Shown here piece by piece: positions 47,073-57,851 of a stretch of 64,000 nucleotides of DNA. The notes beneath the pieces were generated by a model, which was not told the DNA's origin, ran no database searches, and saw nothing but the letters and a program-made list of their open reading frames with translations. The DNA is from Acidovorax sp. Leaf160 (GTDB lineage Bacteria > Pseudomonadota > Gammaproteobacteria > Burkholderiales > Burkholderiaceae_C). The stretch's first letter is position 1. Each line of letters begins with the position of its first letter. Both the position numbers and the translations under genes were made by a program. Where the stretch lies: positions 1 through 64,000 of the forward strand of contig NZ_LMOV01000026.1 in assembly GCF_001424265.1 (NCBI RefSeq), written 5' to 3'.

Positions 47073-48572
47073 TTATCCCTCCTGCGTGTCAGCCGAATTC
47101 GCCAATGCGATCCGCCAGCAGGTGGTGAAGGGGGCCGGGGCGGGTGCGGGGCCGAAGCTGCCGCCATGCACCTGCGCGACGCGGGTGACGATCTCGTGGC
47201 CCAGGCGCAGGCTGTCCACCGGCGGGGTGTGGGGCGGCGTGCCCGCGCGGGCGCCGTCGTCGCACACCTGCAGCCAGGCGGCGGGCGCCGGATCGCTTCC
47301 CGCGGCGGCGGCGGCAGCGGCGTCGGGGGGCACGCCGCTGCCGACCTGCACCTCGATGCGCGTGCCGGCGGGCGTGTGGCGCAGCGCGTTTTCGAGCAGG
47401 TTGCGCACGGCCAGCTCCAGCAGCACCGCGTTGCCGTGCAGCACGGCAGGCGACGGCGCCACCACCGCGATGCTGCCGCCGTGCTCCCACGCGGCCTGGG
47501 CGTAGTCGGCGCTCACCTGCCGGGCCAGCGCCGCCAGGTCCACCGCGTCCGACTCCTGCAGCCGCGCACGGCTGGTGCGCGCCAGCGCCAGCAGCTGGTT
47601 CAGCACGTGGCCGGCGCGCAGCGCGTCGCGGCCGATGCGGCCCAGCGCCTCGGCGTGCTGCTCGGGCGGCAGCCCGCGCGCCAGCGCATCGGCGTTCAGC
47701 ACGATGGAGGACAGCGGCGTGCGCAGCTCGTGCGCCACCTCGTTGGCCAGCCGGCGCTCGCGCGCCAGCACCGCCTGCTGCCGGTCCAGCAGCGTGTTGA
47801 TCGACGCGACCACCGGCGCGAATTCGCGCAGCGGCGTGCGCGCGGCCAGCCGCTGGGTGCCCGCCACGTCCAGCGCAGCCACGTCGTGCGACAGCGTGTA
47901 GAGCGGCCGCAGCCCGCGCCGCACGGCCAGCCCCAGGGCCAGCGCCACCACCGGCAGCAGCCAGAGGCCGGGCTCGATCATCTGGCCGGCGATGTCTTCG
48001 GCCAGGTCGTCGCGCTCCTGCAGTTCGAGCAGCACCATCACCTTGCGGTCATGCGCCGCGTCCCACTGGGAGAAGGCGCGCCAGGCCGGCGTGGCGGGCA
48101 CGCCGTGGCTGATGTCGGCAAAGCCTTCCGGCGTCTCGAAGGCGGGCAGCGGGGCGGTGCCGGTATGCGTCAGCAGGCGGCCGGTGGCGTCCCACTGCGT
48201 CACGCTCAGCGACTGCTGGTAGTCGTGCGCCTTCAGCCACGGCATGTCGGTGCGCTGGGTGGCGCGGGTGGAATCCACGGCCGCGCCGGGCGCCAGGTTG
48301 AGCAGCAGCGCGGCCACGCTGGCGAGGTGGCCGTCGGTCAGCTCGTCCGCCTCCTGCACGCCGGTCTGGTATGCCATGACCACGAAGCTGCCCCACACGA
48401 GGACCAGCGCGCCCAGCGTCCAGCACAGCAGCAGCCAGGTCAGCGACCGCTGCCGGCGGCCCGGGGCGGCGGCGGCCCGCGCGGGCGGGGGCGGGACGGC
48501 GCCCGGGTCGGCCACGGACGTGGCGGCGGGGGAGCCGGCGGGGGTGGTGGCGGGCCGGGAAGACGGGCTCAT
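47073..48572 (-). CDS. Two-component sensor histidine kinase (QseC/PmrB-like)
   Basis: The 499-residue inner-membrane kinase has two membrane helices (about 44-66 and 200-220) flanking a periplasmic sensor region. An H-box [13 protein letters not shown] and an N-box [13 protein letters not shown] follow. The ATP-lid motifs are eroded: G1 reads CDDGARAG and the G2 position reads [10 protein letters not shown] instead of GxGLxI, with an Ala-rich insert before G1. It overlaps the regulator gene by four bases. The signal sensed is unknown; QseC-type relatives respond to adrenergic or metal cues. Confidence 0.86.
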   Translation of the reverse strand: MSPSSRPATTPAGSPAATSVADPGAVPPPPARAAAAPGRRQRSLTWLLLCWTLGALVLVWGSFVVMAYQTGVQEADELTDGHLASVAALLLNLAPGAAVDSTRATQRTDMPWLKAHDYQQSLSVTQWDATGRLLTHTGTAPLPAFETPEGFADISHGVPATPAWRAFSQWDAAHDRKVMVLLELQERDDLAEDIAGQMIEPGLWLLPVVALALGLAVRRGLRPLYTLSHDVAALDVAGTQRLAARTPLREFAPVVASINTLLDRQQAVLARERRLANEVAHELRTPLSSIVLNADALARGLPPEQHAEALGRIGRDALRAGHVLNQLLALARTSRARLQESDAVDLAALARQVSADYAQAAWEHGGSIAVVAPSPAVLHGNAVLLELAVRNLLENALRHTPAGTRIEVQVGSGVPPDAAAAAAAGSDPAPAAWLQVCDDGARAGTPPHTPPVDSLRLGHEIVTRVAQVHGGSFGPAPAPAPFTTCWRIALANSADTQEG

Positions 48573-49270
48573 GCCGCTGACTCCGCAGGAATGAAGTAGC
48601 CCACGCCGCGCATCGTCACGATGCGGTCGTTGCCCAGCTTGCGGCGCAGGTGGTGGATGTGCACCTCGATGGTGTTGCTCTCCACCGCCGTCTGCCAGCT
48701 GTAGAGGCGCTCCTCGATCTGCTGGCGCGACAGCACGCGGCCGCGCGACTCCAGCAGCACCCGCAGCACCGAGAATTCGCGCGGCGACATGTCCACCAGC
48801 ACGCCCGCGCGCCGCACGGTGCGCGCCGCCGGGTCCACCTCCAGGTCGCCGTGGCGGATGGTGGGTGCAGCGCGCCCGGCCGAGCGGCGCAGCAGGGCGC
48901 GCAGCCGGGCCTCCAGTTCGTCCACGTCGAAGGGCTTGGTCAGATAGTCGTCCGCGCCCAGGTCGAGCCCGGCGATGCGCTGGCGCACCTGGTCGCGCGC
49001 GGTCAGGATCATCACGGGCGTGGCCGGGTCGGGCAAAGTGCCTTCGCCGGGCGCCGGCGCGGGGCTGGCCCGCAGGCGCTGCAGCAGTTCGCCGCCGTCC
49101 AGGTCCGGCAGGCCCAGGTCGAGCAGCACGGCCGAGAAGGCCTCGGCGCGCAGCGCGCTCCATGCCGCGGCCACGCTGCCGCACACGTCCACCGCATAGC
49201 CACGCTGCTGCAGCGTGGCGCTCAGGCCACCGGCAATGCCGGCATCGTCTTCCACCACCAGGATTCGCAT
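48569..49270 (-). CDS. OmpR-family response regulator (QseB/PmrA-like)
   Basis: The 233-residue regulator has a receiver domain with the acidic pocket VVEDDAG, phosphoacceptor D51 in LLDLGLPDLDG and the signalling residues in TARD and K of LTKPFD. A winged-helix DNA-binding domain follows, ending VHIHHLRRKLGNDRIVTMRGVGYFI. It is co-transcribed with the overlapping kinase gene. The divergent PAP2 phosphatase gene and the spaced TAAG repeats between the two starts suggest direct control of that gene. Confidence 0.93.
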   Translation of the reverse strand: MRILVVEDDAGIAGGLSATLQQRGYAVDVCGSVAAAWSALRAEAFSAVLLDLGLPDLDGGELLQRLRASPAPAPGEGTLPDPATPVMILTARDQVRQRIAGLDLGADDYLTKPFDVDELEARLRALLRRSAGRAAPTIRHGDLEVDPAARTVRRAGVLVDMSPREFSVLRVLLESRGRVLSRQQIEERLYSWQTAVESNTIEVHIHHLRRKLGNDRIVTMRGVGYFIPAESAA

Positions 49271-49337
49271 GGGGCGATTGTGGCGCGGCCGGCGGCCGTC
49301 CGGGGGAGGGATCGGCTCGGCCTGCCCGCGCCGACCC

Positions 49338-49368
49338 CATAAGGCGGCGTTAAGCCCGCGCGGATAAG
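49338..49368. promoter_or_regulatory. Spaced TAAG repeats between the regulator and PAP2 genes
   Basis: CATAAG (49338-49343), GTTAAG (49349-49354) and GATAAG (49363-49368) occur in direct orientation. The first two have an 11-bp period, the arrangement bound by PmrA/QseB-type OmpR regulators (consensus near CTTAAG-N5-CTTAAG). They lie in the 128-bp divergent gap. Binding by the adjacent regulator is inference. Confidence 0.4.
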
Positions 49369-49398
49369 GTGCGCGCCATACCGCACTCCACCCCTGCC

Positions 49399-50244
49399 AT
49401 GCCGCCCGCCGACCTCCTGGCCCCGCCCGCGCATCCTGCGCCGCAACCCGCCTCCGCCGCTTCGTCCGATCCAGCTGCCCGCACGCCTCGCGCGCCCCGC
49501 AGCGGCTGGCAAGACCCTGCCCTGCTGGCCATTCCCGCCGCGGCCCTGCTGCTGGCGCTCTGGGACACGACGCCGCTCGACCTGCTGCTGGCGCAGCGTT
49601 TCAGCACGGGCGGCGGCTTTCCGCTGCGCGAGTCGTGGTGGCTGTCGAAACTGCTGCACGACGACGTGCGGCGGCTGGCCTGGGCCGCAGCCACGGCGCT
49701 GGTGGTGGGCGTATGGCTGCCCTGGGGCCCGCTGCGGCGCATCGACCTGCCACGCCGCGCCGCGCTGGCCGTGGGGCTGCTGCTGTCGCTGGCGCTGGTC
49801 TCGGCCGGCAAGGCGCTCAGCCACACCAGCTGCCCCTGGGATCTGGCGCAGTTCGGCGGCGCGGCGCGCTACGTGTCGCACTGGCACTGGGGCCTCAGGG
49901 ACGGGGGCAGCGGCCACTGCTTCCCGGGCGGCCATGCGTCGGCCGGCTTCGCCTTCCTGTCGCTCTACTTCGCCTGGCGCGACGACGCACCGCGCCTGGC
50001 GCGCATCTGCCTGGTGGCAGCGTTGCTGGGCGGGCTGGCGCTGGGCGCCGTGCAGCAGCTGCGCGGCGCGCATTTCCTGAGCCACAACCTCTGGACGGCC
50101 TGGCTCTGCTGGACGACCTGCTGGGCCGTGGACGCCGTGCGGCGGCGCTGGTTCGGCCCGGCCCGCCCGCTTGCGGATGCGAACGCGGAGACCGGGGCGC
50201 CAGGCGTCTTCATTGCCCCCGTCAGTTCGCCCGGCAGATCTTGA
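49399..50244 (+). CDS. PAP2-family membrane phosphatase
   Basis: About 281 residues with six hydrophobic segments. The three PAP2 phosphatase motifs are present in variant form: GKALSHTSCPWDL for KxxxxxxRP, GHCFPGGHASAGFA for PSGH (Ser replaced by Gly), and LRGAHFLSHNLW for SRxxxxxH. Such enzymes dephosphorylate lipid phosphates such as undecaprenyl or lipid A phosphates. The divergent two-component system of PmrAB/QseBC type suggests envelope remodelling. An Ala/Pro-rich N-terminal tail precedes TM1. Its end overlaps the convergent pyk gene by 23 bp. Confidence 0.86.
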   Translation: MPPADLLAPPAHPAPQPASAASSDPAARTPRAPRSGWQDPALLAIPAAALLLALWDTTPLDLLLAQRFSTGGGFPLRESWWLSKLLHDDVRRLAWAAATALVVGVWLPWGPLRRIDLPRRAALAVGLLLSLALVSAGKALSHTSCPWDLAQFGGAARYVSHWHWGLRDGGSGHCFPGGHASAGFAFLSLYFAWRDDAPRLARICLVAALLGGLALGAVQQLRGAHFLSHNLWTAWLCWTTCWAVDAVRRRWFGPARPLADANAETGAPGVFIAPVSSPGRS

Positions 50245-51658
50245 GCATGTTCGTGCCGCCCGGCGCGCCCATGGGCTCGCCGCAGGTGATCACGTACAGG
50301 TCGCCCTGCTGCACGATATTGCGAGTCTTCAGGTGCCCTTCGGCCTGTTCCAGCGCGGTGTCGCGGTCCACGCTGGTGTCCATCAGCAGCGGGCGCACGT
50401 TGCGGTACATGGCCATCTTGCGCTGCGTGGCCACCTTCGGCGTCAGCGCGTAGATCGGGATGTGGATGCGGTGGCGGCTCATCCAGAGGGCCGTGGAGCC
50501 GCTGTCCGTGAGCGCCACCAGCGCCTTGGCGCCCAGGTGGTGGGCCGTGAACAGCGCGCCCATGGCGATGGACTGGTCGATGCGGCCCAGCGTCTGGCCG
50601 ATGAAGTCGGAATCGCGCTCGGGGTCTTCCGCGGCCTCGGCGGCGGCGCAGATCTTGGCCATTTCCTCCACGGTTTCCAGCGGGTAGCGGCCGGCGGCGG
50701 TTTCGGCGCTCAGCATCACGGCGTCGGTGCCGTCCAGCACGGCGTTGGCCACGTCGCTCACCTCGGCGCGCGTCGGCACGGCATTGGTGATCATGCTCTC
50801 CATCATCTGCGTGGCGGTGATGACGACCTTGTCCATGTCGCGCGCCATGCGGATCATCTTCTTTTGCAGCGCGGGCACCGCCGCGTTGCCCACCTCCACC
50901 GCCAGGTCGCCGCGCGCCACCATGATGCCGTCGGACACGCGCAGGATCTCTTCCAGCAGCGGCACCGCCTCGGCCCGCTCGATCTTGGCGATCAGGCCCG
51001 GACGGTGGCGGTATTCGCCCGCCGCCACGTTGCACAGCTGGCGCGCCATCTCCATGTCGGTGGCGTTCTTCGGGAAGCTCACGGCCACGTAGTCGGCCTG
51101 GAAGCTCATCGCGGTCTTGATGTCTTCCATGTCCTTGGCCGTCAGGGCCGGCGCGGTGAGGCCCCCGCCCTGCTTGTTGATGCCCTTGTTGTTGGACAGC
51201 TCGCCGCCGATCTTCACGGTGGTGTGCACCGCTTCGCCGCGCACGGCGGTCACCACCATCACGATCAGCCCGTCGTTGAGCAGCAGCACGTCGCCGGCCT
51301 TCACGTCGCGCGGCAGTTCCTTGTAGTCCAGGCCCACGCCGTTGATGTCGCCCGGCTCCATGCGCGAGGCGTCCAGCACGAAGGGCTGGCCGGCCTGCAG
51401 CATGACGCGGCCTTCGGCGAACTTGCCGACGCGGATCTTCGGCCCCTGCAGGTCGGCCATGATGGCCACCTCGCGGCCGGCGCGCTGCGCGGCCTCGCGC
51501 ACGGCGGCGGCCCGGTCGATGTGGTCCTGCGCCTTGCCGTGGCTGAAGTTCAGCCGCACCACGTTGACGCCGGCGCGGATCATCTGCTCCAGCAGTTGCG
51601 GGTCGCTGGAGGCGGGCCCGAGGGTGGCGACGATCTTGGTGGCGCGGCGGATCTGCAT
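50222..51658 (-). CDS. pyk: Pyruvate kinase
   Basis: The 478-residue enzyme converts phosphoenolpyruvate and ADP to pyruvate and ATP. It begins MQIRRATKIVATLGPASSDPQLLEQMIRAGVNVVRLNFSHG. It has DLQGPKIRVG, the active-site segments ALTAKDMEDI and LIAKIERAEAVP, MVARGDLAVEVG, ITATQMMESMI, and TDGTDAVMLSAETA-type sequence. The C-terminal allosteric domain is complete. It overlaps the convergent PAP2 gene at the 3' end. Direct repeats shared with fbaA lie upstream. Confidence 0.97.
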   Translation of the reverse strand: MQIRRATKIVATLGPASSDPQLLEQMIRAGVNVVRLNFSHGKAQDHIDRAAAVREAAQRAGREVAIMADLQGPKIRVGKFAEGRVMLQAGQPFVLDASRMEPGDINGVGLDYKELPRDVKAGDVLLLNDGLIVMVVTAVRGEAVHTTVKIGGELSNNKGINKQGGGLTAPALTAKDMEDIKTAMSFQADYVAVSFPKNATDMEMARQLCNVAAGEYRHRPGLIAKIERAEAVPLLEEILRVSDGIMVARGDLAVEVGNAAVPALQKKMIRMARDMDKVVITATQMMESMITNAVPTRAEVSDVANAVLDGTDAVMLSAETAAGRYPLETVEEMAKICAAAEAAEDPERDSDFIGQTLGRIDQSIAMGALFTAHHLGAKALVALTDSGSTALWMSRHRIHIPIYALTPKVATQRKMAMYRNVRPLLMDTSVDRDTALEQAEGHLKTRNIVQQGDLYVITCGEPMGAPGGTNMLKICRAN

Positions 51659-51711
51659 GGTTTGTCTCTTCCTGGTTCGGCGATGTAATCGGATTTCAAT
51701 TCTGGCATGGC

Positions 51712-51732
51712 ACCGGTTACATACCGGTTACC
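51712..51732. promoter_or_regulatory. Direct-repeat operator candidate upstream of pyk
   Basis: ACCGGTTAC occurs at 51712-51720 and again at 51723-51731, an 11-bp period, 54-74 bp upstream of the pyk start. The core CGGTTAC is the complement of the GTAACCG repeated upstream of fbaA with the same period. The two glycolytic genes may answer to one regulator. Confidence 0.5.
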
Positions 51733-51767
51733 ACGCCGCTCCGCACCGCCAAAATCCAAGCCGAAAC

Positions 51768-51816
51768 TGCCTCTCGCGCCCGTATATCCATCGTTTATTG
51801 CTATATTTTTAATAGC
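51768..51816 (-). repeat. Dispersed 49-bp element, copy 10 (pepP-pyk spacer)
   Basis: The palindrome GCTAT-TAAAAAT-ATAGC (51816-51800 on the minus strand) is perfect. After exactly 18 bp the tail begins GGGCGCGAGAGGC, matching the tails of copies 3, 7 and 11 in position. The second hairpin is degenerate. It lies 14 bp after the pepP stop codon, in the gap before pyk. Confidence 0.7.
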
Positions 51817-51830
51817 AAACCGGCGGCAGC

Positions 51831-53225
51831 CTACCCGCGCATCAGTGCTTCGATCTCGCCACCGTCCACCGGCACGCCTCGGGTGATCAGCTCGCAGCCG
51901 CCCTCGGTCACCACGGCGTCGTCCTCGATCCGGATGCCGATGTGGTGGAACTGCTCGGGCACGCCGGGCGCGGGCCGCACGTACAGGCCCGGCTCGATGG
52001 TCAGCACCATGCCGGGGTGCAGGATGCGGCTGGGCCGGTTGGTGATGGCCTCGCCCGAGAGCGGATCGCGCCGCTGGCTGGTCTGGCCGACCTCGGTGGG
52101 CTCCACATAGCTGCCGCAGTCGTGCACGTCCATGCCCAGCCAGTGGCCGGTGCGGTGCATGTAGAACTGGAAGTAGGCGCGGCTGTCGATCACGTCCTGC
52201 ACGCCGCCCACCTTGTTGCGATCGAGCAGCCCCAGGTCCAGCAGGCCCTGCGACAGCACGGCGACGGTGGCGTCGTGCGGGTCGTTGAAGCGGGCACCGG
52301 CGCGGGTCGCCGCCACGGCCGCTTCCTGGCTGGCCAGCACCAGGTCGTACAGCGCGCGCTGCGGGCCGGTGAAGCGGCCGTCGGCCGGGAAGGTGCGGGT
52401 GATGTCGCTGGCATAGCCGTCCAGCTCGCAGCCGGCGTCGATCAGCACCAGCTCGCCCGCGCGCACCGGGGCGGCGTCGGCGCGGTAATGCAGCACGCAG
52501 GCATTGGCGCCCGCCGCGACGATGGAGTTGTACGCCACGGCCTGCGAACCCTGGCGGCGGAATTCATGCAGCAGCTCGGCGTCGAGGTGGTATTCGCGCA
52601 CGTCTTCGCCGGCACGCAGCATGCGGGCGCTGCACTGCATGGCGCGGATGTGCGCCTGGGCGCTGATGGCGGCGGCGCGGCGCATCACGTCCAGCTCGTG
52701 CGCGTCCTTGACCAGCCGCATCTCGTCCAGCAGCGTGCAGAGGTCGCCCTGCTCGGCTGGGCAGAGCGCGCCGTAGCGCACCCGGGCGCGCACCTGGTTC
52801 AGCCAGCCTTCGACGCGCGCAGCCAGCCCGGCATGGGTGGCGAACGGGTACCAGACGCGGGCGCGATTCTCCAGCAGGCGGGGCAGATCGGTTTCCAGCG
52901 CGCTTGCGGAATGCGCGGCCTGCACGCCCAGTGCATCGACCGCGGCCTCCGGCCCCAGGCGGTAGCCGTCCCAGATCTCGCGCTCCAGGTCCTTGGGCTG
53001 GCAAAAGAGCGTGCTCGTGCCGTCGGCCGCCAGCACCAGGCAGGCGCCGGGCTCGGTGAAGCCGGTCAGGTAGTAGAAGTAACTGTCATGCCGGTAGAGG
53101 AAGTCGCTGTCGCGGTTGCGCGGGCGCTCCGGCGCGGTGGGGACGATGGCGATACCGCCTTCGCCGAGCTGGGCGGCAAGGCGGGCGCGGCGCTGGGCGT
53201 AGAGCGCGGTGGTCGGCTGGGTCAT
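51831..53225 (-). CDS. pepP: Xaa-Pro aminopeptidase
   Basis: The 464-residue protein has an aminopeptidase P N-terminal domain (ALYAQRRARLAAQLGEGGIAIVPTAPE... FYYLTGFTEP) and a pita-bread M24 catalytic domain. Metal ligands are visible in LVLIDAGCELDGYASDITRTF, HRTGHWLGMDVHD, LTIEPGLYV and the final IRIEDD. It removes N-terminal residues preceding proline. The ATG at 53223-53225 gives the normal N-terminus. It is the first of three minus-strand genes in this stretch to be reached from the pyk side. Confidence 0.95.
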   Translation of the reverse strand: MTQPTTALYAQRRARLAAQLGEGGIAIVPTAPERPRNRDSDFLYRHDSYFYYLTGFTEPGACLVLAADGTSTLFCQPKDLEREIWDGYRLGPEAAVDALGVQAAHSASALETDLPRLLENRARVWYPFATHAGLAARVEGWLNQVRARVRYGALCPAEQGDLCTLLDEMRLVKDAHELDVMRRAAAISAQAHIRAMQCSARMLRAGEDVREYHLDAELLHEFRRQGSQAVAYNSIVAAGANACVLHYRADAAPVRAGELVLIDAGCELDGYASDITRTFPADGRFTGPQRALYDLVLASQEAAVAATRAGARFNDPHDATVAVLSQGLLDLGLLDRNKVGGVQDVIDSRAYFQFYMHRTGHWLGMDVHDCGSYVEPTEVGQTSQRRDPLSGEAITNRPSRILHPGMVLTIEPGLYVRPAPGVPEQFHHIGIRIEDDAVVTEGGCELITRGVPVDGGEIEALMRG

Positions 53226-53315
53226 CCGCGCATTCTCGATGCAACCGCCCGGGCCGCCCGCACGCTTTCCCGATCTGCTTACATTTGGCAGCAATCTGGG
53301 GCGCTTCGGGCCGCC

Positions 53316-54077
53316 TCAACCCTGGAGTTCGGCCAGCCGCTCGGGCGTGCCCACATCGGTCCAGCGGCCGGTGTACAGCGCCCCGGTGACGCGGCCGGCG
53401 TCCATGGCCCGGCGCAGCAGCGGGGCCAGCGGGGCGGCCACGCCCTCAGGGTTGCCGGGCGGCATGTCGCACCAGGGAGCCGCGAACAAGTCGGCACGCA
53501 GCAGGGCGATGGTGCTGTAGGTGTAGCGCGGCCCGGGGTGGTCGGCGGGCAGGTTCAGCACCCGGCCTTCGGGCGACAGGCCGAAATCGCCCCGGAGGTG
53601 GTGCGCCGGATTGGGCACCAGCCAGAGGTGCGCCAGCGCGTCGCCGGCGGCGAAGCGCTCGGCGGCTTGCGGCTCGAACGCGAAATCGGGCACGAACACG
53701 TCGCCCGCGGCCAGCCAGAAGACCGGGCCCAGCTGGGGCAGCGCCCGGGCGATGCCCCCGGCCGTCTCCAGCGCGGCGCCGAAGTCCCGGCCTTCGTTGG
53801 AGTATGAAATCGATAGCACACTATCGAGGCCATCCGGGCGCTGGAGGCTGAAAACACCACCAAAGCGCTCGCTGACCTGGTCGCCCAGCCAGGCGGTATT
53901 GACGACGGCGCGCGGCACGCCCGCCTCGGCCAGCGCGCGCAGGTGCCACTCCAGCAGCGGCCGACCCCGCACGCTCAGCAGGGGTTTGGGCAAGGTGTCG
54001 GTCAGCGGACGCATGCGCTCGCCCCGGCCGGCGGCCAGCAGCATGGCAGGAGGTTGGTAGGTCATCGTGGAAGTCAT
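53316..54077 (-). CDS. Sugar-1-phosphate nucleotidyltransferase, MurU-like
   Basis: The 253-residue protein begins with the NTP-transferase motif MLLAAGRGERMRPLTDTLPKPLL and has LETAGGIARALP, WLAAGDVFVPDF and the C-terminal WTDVGTPERLAEL. This is the pattern of MurU (N-acetylmuramate-1-phosphate uridylyltransferase, peptidoglycan recycling) and related enzymes. Between FGG and YSNEGRDF it has about 16 extra residues (VFSLQRPDGLDSVLSI) supplied by a dispersed 49-bp element, where relatives have a short turn. The AmgK kinase that usually accompanies MurU is not in view. Confidence 0.85.
   Translation of the reverse strand: MTSTMTYQPPAMLLAAGRGERMRPLTDTLPKPLLSVRGRPLLEWHLRALAEAGVPRAVVNTAWLGDQVSERFGGVFSLQRPDGLDSVLSISYSNEGRDFGAALETAGGIARALPQLGPVFWLAAGDVFVPDFAFEPQAAERFAAGDALAHLWLVPNPAHHLRGDFGLSPEGRVLNLPADHPGPRYTYSTIALLRADLFAAPWCDMPPGNPEGVAAPLAPLLRRAMDAGRVTGALYTGRWTDVGTPERLAELQG
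53801..53849 (+). repeat. Dispersed 49-bp element, copy 11 (inside the MurU-like gene)
   Basis: The first palindrome is slightly eroded, AGTAT-GAAATCG-ATAGC (53801-53817). It is followed by an 18-bp spacer and the tail GGGCGCTGGAGGCTG, then AAAACACC, a downstream flank shared with copy 2. It is read antisense by the gene and adds a segment within the nucleotide-binding half of the enzyme without breaking the frame. Confidence 0.78.
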
Positions 54078-54092
54078 GGGCGGCAGGGGGCT

Positions 54093-54476
54093 TCAGGGCG
54101 ACGCCAGCGCGCCGCGCTGCAGGGCATGGCGCTGCACCCGCTCGGGCGCGAAGAGCGCCAGCAGCGCGTCCATCAGCGCTTCGGCACGGGGCGACTGGTC
54201 GCCGCCGAAATTGCACACATACACGTCGAGCGTGACGGCGCCCTGCTCGGGCCAGGTGTGCACGCACAGGTGCGACTCGGCCAGCAGCACGGTGGCGGTG
54301 ACGCCGCCCGGGCCCTGCGCGGTGGCGGGAAAGGCGTGGAACAGCTGGCCCACCGCCTGCAGGCCGGCCGCCGCGACGGCGTCGGTGCAGGCGCTGGCCA
54401 GCAGCGCGGCGTCCAGCAGCCATTGCGGGGCGCAGCGGCAGCCCTGGAGATCGGCGGTGAGGTGCAGGCCTTGCAT
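54093..54476 (-). CDS. speD: S-adenosylmethionine decarboxylase proenzyme
   Basis: The 127-residue protein is the small class 1B AdoMetDC. The self-cleavage site is the E-S bond in [16 protein letters not shown], which generates the pyruvoyl group on the serine. The conserved VYVCNFGGD follows. It decarboxylates S-adenosylmethionine for spermidine synthesis. The ATG at 54474-54476 is used; an upstream extension has no similarity. No speE is adjacent. MtnN at 42 kb would clear the methylthioadenosine by-product. Confidence 0.9.
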   Translation of the reverse strand: MQGLHLTADLQGCRCAPQWLLDAALLASACTDAVAAAGLQAVGQLFHAFPATAQGPGGVTATVLLAESHLCVHTWPEQGAVTLDVYVCNFGGDQSPRAEALMDALLALFAPERVQRHALQRGALASP

Positions 54477-54577
54477 GGGGCTGGACTTTAGTGCATCGCC
54501 ACCGCAGCCGAAGGGTGGCGCGCCCGCCCGGTAAAATGCGCGGTTTCCTCCCACAGCCCCTTCCGGAGCCGCCCTCG

Positions 54578-57759
<3,182 letters not shown>

Positions 57760-57780
57760 GCGCCTGCGCCACCCCAAGAG

Positions 57781-57814
57781 AAAGCCCGGAGCCGCCAAGG
57801 CCCCGGGCTTTTTT
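57781..57814 (+). terminator. Intrinsic terminator after gap
   Basis: AAAGCCCGG (57781-57789) pairs with CCGGGCTTT (57803-57811), followed by further T residues to 57814. The 13-base loop and T run make a clear Rho-independent terminator 22 bp after the gap stop. The convergent receptor gene ends at 57852. Confidence 0.92.
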
Positions 57815-57851
57815 CCATGGCGCCGCTGCGCGCTGCGCGCTGCGTACTGCG

